From Heligmosomoides polygyrus polygyrus (Eukaryota; Nematoda; Chromadorea; Rhabditida; Heligmosomidae): a DNA stretch of 64,000 nucleotides. The notes beneath the pieces were generated by a model. That model saw only the letters and a list, made by a program, of their open reading frames with translations. It had not been told where the DNA came from and ran no database searches. The position numbers and the translations under genes were made by a program. Positions 62,190 through 64,000 of this stretch are shown in pieces. The DNA lies in contig OX377205.1 in NCBI GenBank assembly GCA_947396885.1, forward strand, positions 59,244,969 to 59,308,968, given 5' to 3'. Each line of letters opens with the position of its first letter. Position 1 is the stretch's first letter.

Positions 62190-63050
62190 ATACAGGGTGC
62201 GCAAAAATTACTCGCACAAAGATATCACAGTGTAACTTCAACACAAATGCGGATTTGATAACGAAACTTAACGCATAGCTTCTTTGTTCCCTTACTAATG
62301 AAAATGTATCAAAGTCATCCGAAGTGGCCTCCTTTCATACGAACACAAGTCCTCAGAGGAGTAACGAACGCATCACACGTGACACGGAGGTAGTCGTCGC
62401 TCATTTCGTTCCGTGCTTCAGTCAAGGAAGCTTTTAGAGAAGCCAAACTTGCGTGTCGAGTAGAGTAAACCTTGCTCTCAATAACTGACCAGACAAGGAG
62501 TCGAGAGAATTCAAATCCGATGAATTCGAAGGCCAGTCTTCGTGCGCAACAAAATCCTGGAGCTCACGTTTGCACCACTACTGCGTTGTCCTCGCCTTGC
62601 GTGCAGACGCAGGGTCTTGCTGGATACACCATCTGTCATTGCTGAAGTGTGCACCGACCCAGGGCTCCAGCGCGTCCTCCAAAATCGTTTTCTGGTACTC
62701 GACCTTCCTAATTTTGACGCCGGATTCAACAAAAACTAATGGGGACTTGTCGTTTGAAGTAATCGCACCCCAAACCACAACTGAAGCCGGATGTGCCGTT
62801 CTACCGCCCAGTTTCCTGCCGCGGATAGCAGCTCCAACATTCTATGAGAGAATGAGATCATTTTGACGATTCACCGTGGGTTCCAGAGTGTATGAGAACG
62901 GTTTAGGTGGACAGGGCTTCAGAAACATCCAGCACATGCTGCTGAGGATCCCCCCATTGACTATAAAAAACGAAACCTTCTGTGCTGGATAAGAGTCGCT
63001 CTTCGTAGCTTTATTGAAGTTGTCCGGGAGAGGAAGAATGGAGAGAATAA
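62190..63050 (-). pseudogene. Tc1/mariner transposase remnant
   Basis: - strand frame gives VNRQNDLILS (63020-62850), then MVWGAITSNDKSPLVFVESG and ILEDALEPWV, followed by WCIQQDPASARKARTTQ (62778-62580), where the usual QQDSAPSH-type catalytic Asp is present but the context is damaged. A CAGGGTGCGCAAAAATTAC end at 62195 probably is one terminal inverted repeat. Frames are broken; inactive. It lies in an RNMT intron. Confidence 0.78.
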
Positions 63051-63249
63051 ATTGAGACACCCTCATCCCTCGTGTTTATATACTGCTTTGGATGATACAA
63101 GAGTTTATATCAGAGCAGTTGCTTTGATTTGCTCATCATCCATGATACTCCCACGGCAAGAGGATGAGAGAGGCTCGATTTCAATTGTACAGCAAACAAA
63201 CGGGGGAACGACAAACATACACAATCAACACGCAATATGAATTAATGTT

Positions 63250-63615
63250 AGATCGTCTTAGTCTTCTTGGTGGTAATCATCGCTGGAGTCTGACGATTGT
63301 TCTTGATGATTCTATTGCTGCGTGACCTTTGCACGTGTGATCATGTGATGGTTGTTTTCATTCTTTTCTTCACGGTTTTCACTCTTAAACTGGCCTTCGG
63401 ATGAAGAATTTTCTTCCATTTGGGTGTTCGAAAAGGCTTTGAATGTTGGAGCGCTGTCACTTATGATCAGCTTTGGACATCCATTGGTAGCGGTGAAACG
63501 ACGAAGACTTTGAAGAAACGTTTTGATGTCCACGCCGGTATTTTCAAAGTAGTTGGGCGTGTTGACGCGGACGGCTGGATGGGTCGGGAAGTCTGGGAGC
63601 TTGAATAGTCGTGCT
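63250..63615 (-). pseudogene. BEL/Pao integrase fragment with internal deletion
   Basis: - strand: FLQSLRRFTATNGCPKLIIS then DSAPTFKAF (63530-63430), the catalytic core of BEL integrase with its Asp. A jump follows to a charged end, NHHMITRAKVTQQ (63350-63312), the usual BEL pol C-terminus. The stretch between is deleted. Confidence 0.75.
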
Positions 63616-63638
63616 TTTAACCTCTTACAAAGGAAGCA

Positions 63639-63960
63639 TAAAAGGATAAAGGATAAAGGACGGCGTTACTCAATCCCTTCTGGGATGCGCCAGCGCATTC
63701 TACTTCTACGGGATGTCGTGGAGGCGACATGAATGCGTATTTGGCCATACAATGACTTGCGGTGGCCAGCCGATGAACAAGTCAGCGCTCTATCCTTCCC
63801 AGACAAGTCTGGTACCAATTCACCGACCCCGGAGGGATGGAAGGCTTGGTTGGCCTGGGCGGGAAATCCGAACCAGGAACCTGGTATCGGGTGCACGCGA
63901 TAGTCGCGCCTCCTCCGACTGCGCTACACGCGCCCACTGCGCTACACGCGCCCGAGGAAG
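63639..63960 (-). repeat. tRNA-derived SINE family 2, copy 2
   Basis: Reverse of the 9128-9430 copy: AAGGATAAAGGATAAAGG tail at the left, body matching nearly throughout, and tRNA-like boxes near 63860-63955 (reverse of GTTCCTGGTTCGGATTTCC and GTGTAGCGCAGTCGG). The box A region is duplicated (GCGTGTAGCGCAGT twice). Confidence 0.7.
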
Positions 63961-64000
63961 CATAACTTATTGATAATATATTTCATCGTAGTCCTTCTTT

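Overview
The window reads as a piece of a transposon-rich nematode chromosome, most likely a clade V strongylid (hookworm-like) genome. The evidence is TTTTCAG-type 3' splice sites, splice acceptors two bases upstream of start codons (as expected for spliced-leader trans-splicing), and a repeat complement of RTE, CR1, BEL/Pao, Gypsy, Penelope-like, mariner and hAT-like elements. The species assignment is inference.

Only two host genes can be assembled with confidence, both on the + strand in the right half. The first (32070-43509, seven exons, 234 codons plus stop) is a homolog of FAM192A/PSME3IP1 (PIP30, NIP30/Fyv6 N-terminal family). The second (43817 to beyond 61507, four exons visible) is the mRNA cap guanine-N7 methyltransferase RNMT, whose 3' end lies outside the window. 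Only 307 bases separate the first stop codon from the second start codon, with a poly(A) signal between them and about 100 bases from that signal to an acceptor-like site. That is the layout of a nematode SL2-type operon joining two RNA-processing genes. A possible third gene fragment, a terminal exon with a C-terminal membrane helix, lies at 30477-30872.

Layout. 1-2234: 3' part of a CR1 LINE, apparently inserted into an RTE copy. 3737-7657: a Gypsy-type LTR element with LTRs that look identical, a 5-bp target duplication and an almost empty interior. 7669-9814: a non-autonomous hAT-like element. 10555-18140: tRNA-derived SINEs, a foldback element, and GC-rich and G-run inverted-repeat elements. 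18401-21825: a dead full-length RTE element. 22-31 kb: MITEs, a mariner fragment, a second foldback element and SINEs. 32-43.5 kb: gene 1, with introns full of minisatellites and inverted repeats. 43.8-61.5 kb: gene 2, whose first intron (15.5 kb) holds a Penelope-like element with candidate hammerhead ribozymes, a foldback element with minisatellite arms, a full-length RTE element with an intact 972-codon ORF, a BEL/Pao remnant, a degraded RTE copy, a second LINE interrupted by a MITE, and a mariner remnant. The last 2.5 kb holds a mariner remnant, a BEL/Pao fragment and a SINE.

I found no gene set that clearly amounts to an undescribed cellular system. The most interesting signals are the hammerhead motifs of the Penelope-like element, the operon-like pairing of the two host genes, the intact RTE inside an essential gene's intron, and the recently moved but coding-poor LTR element.
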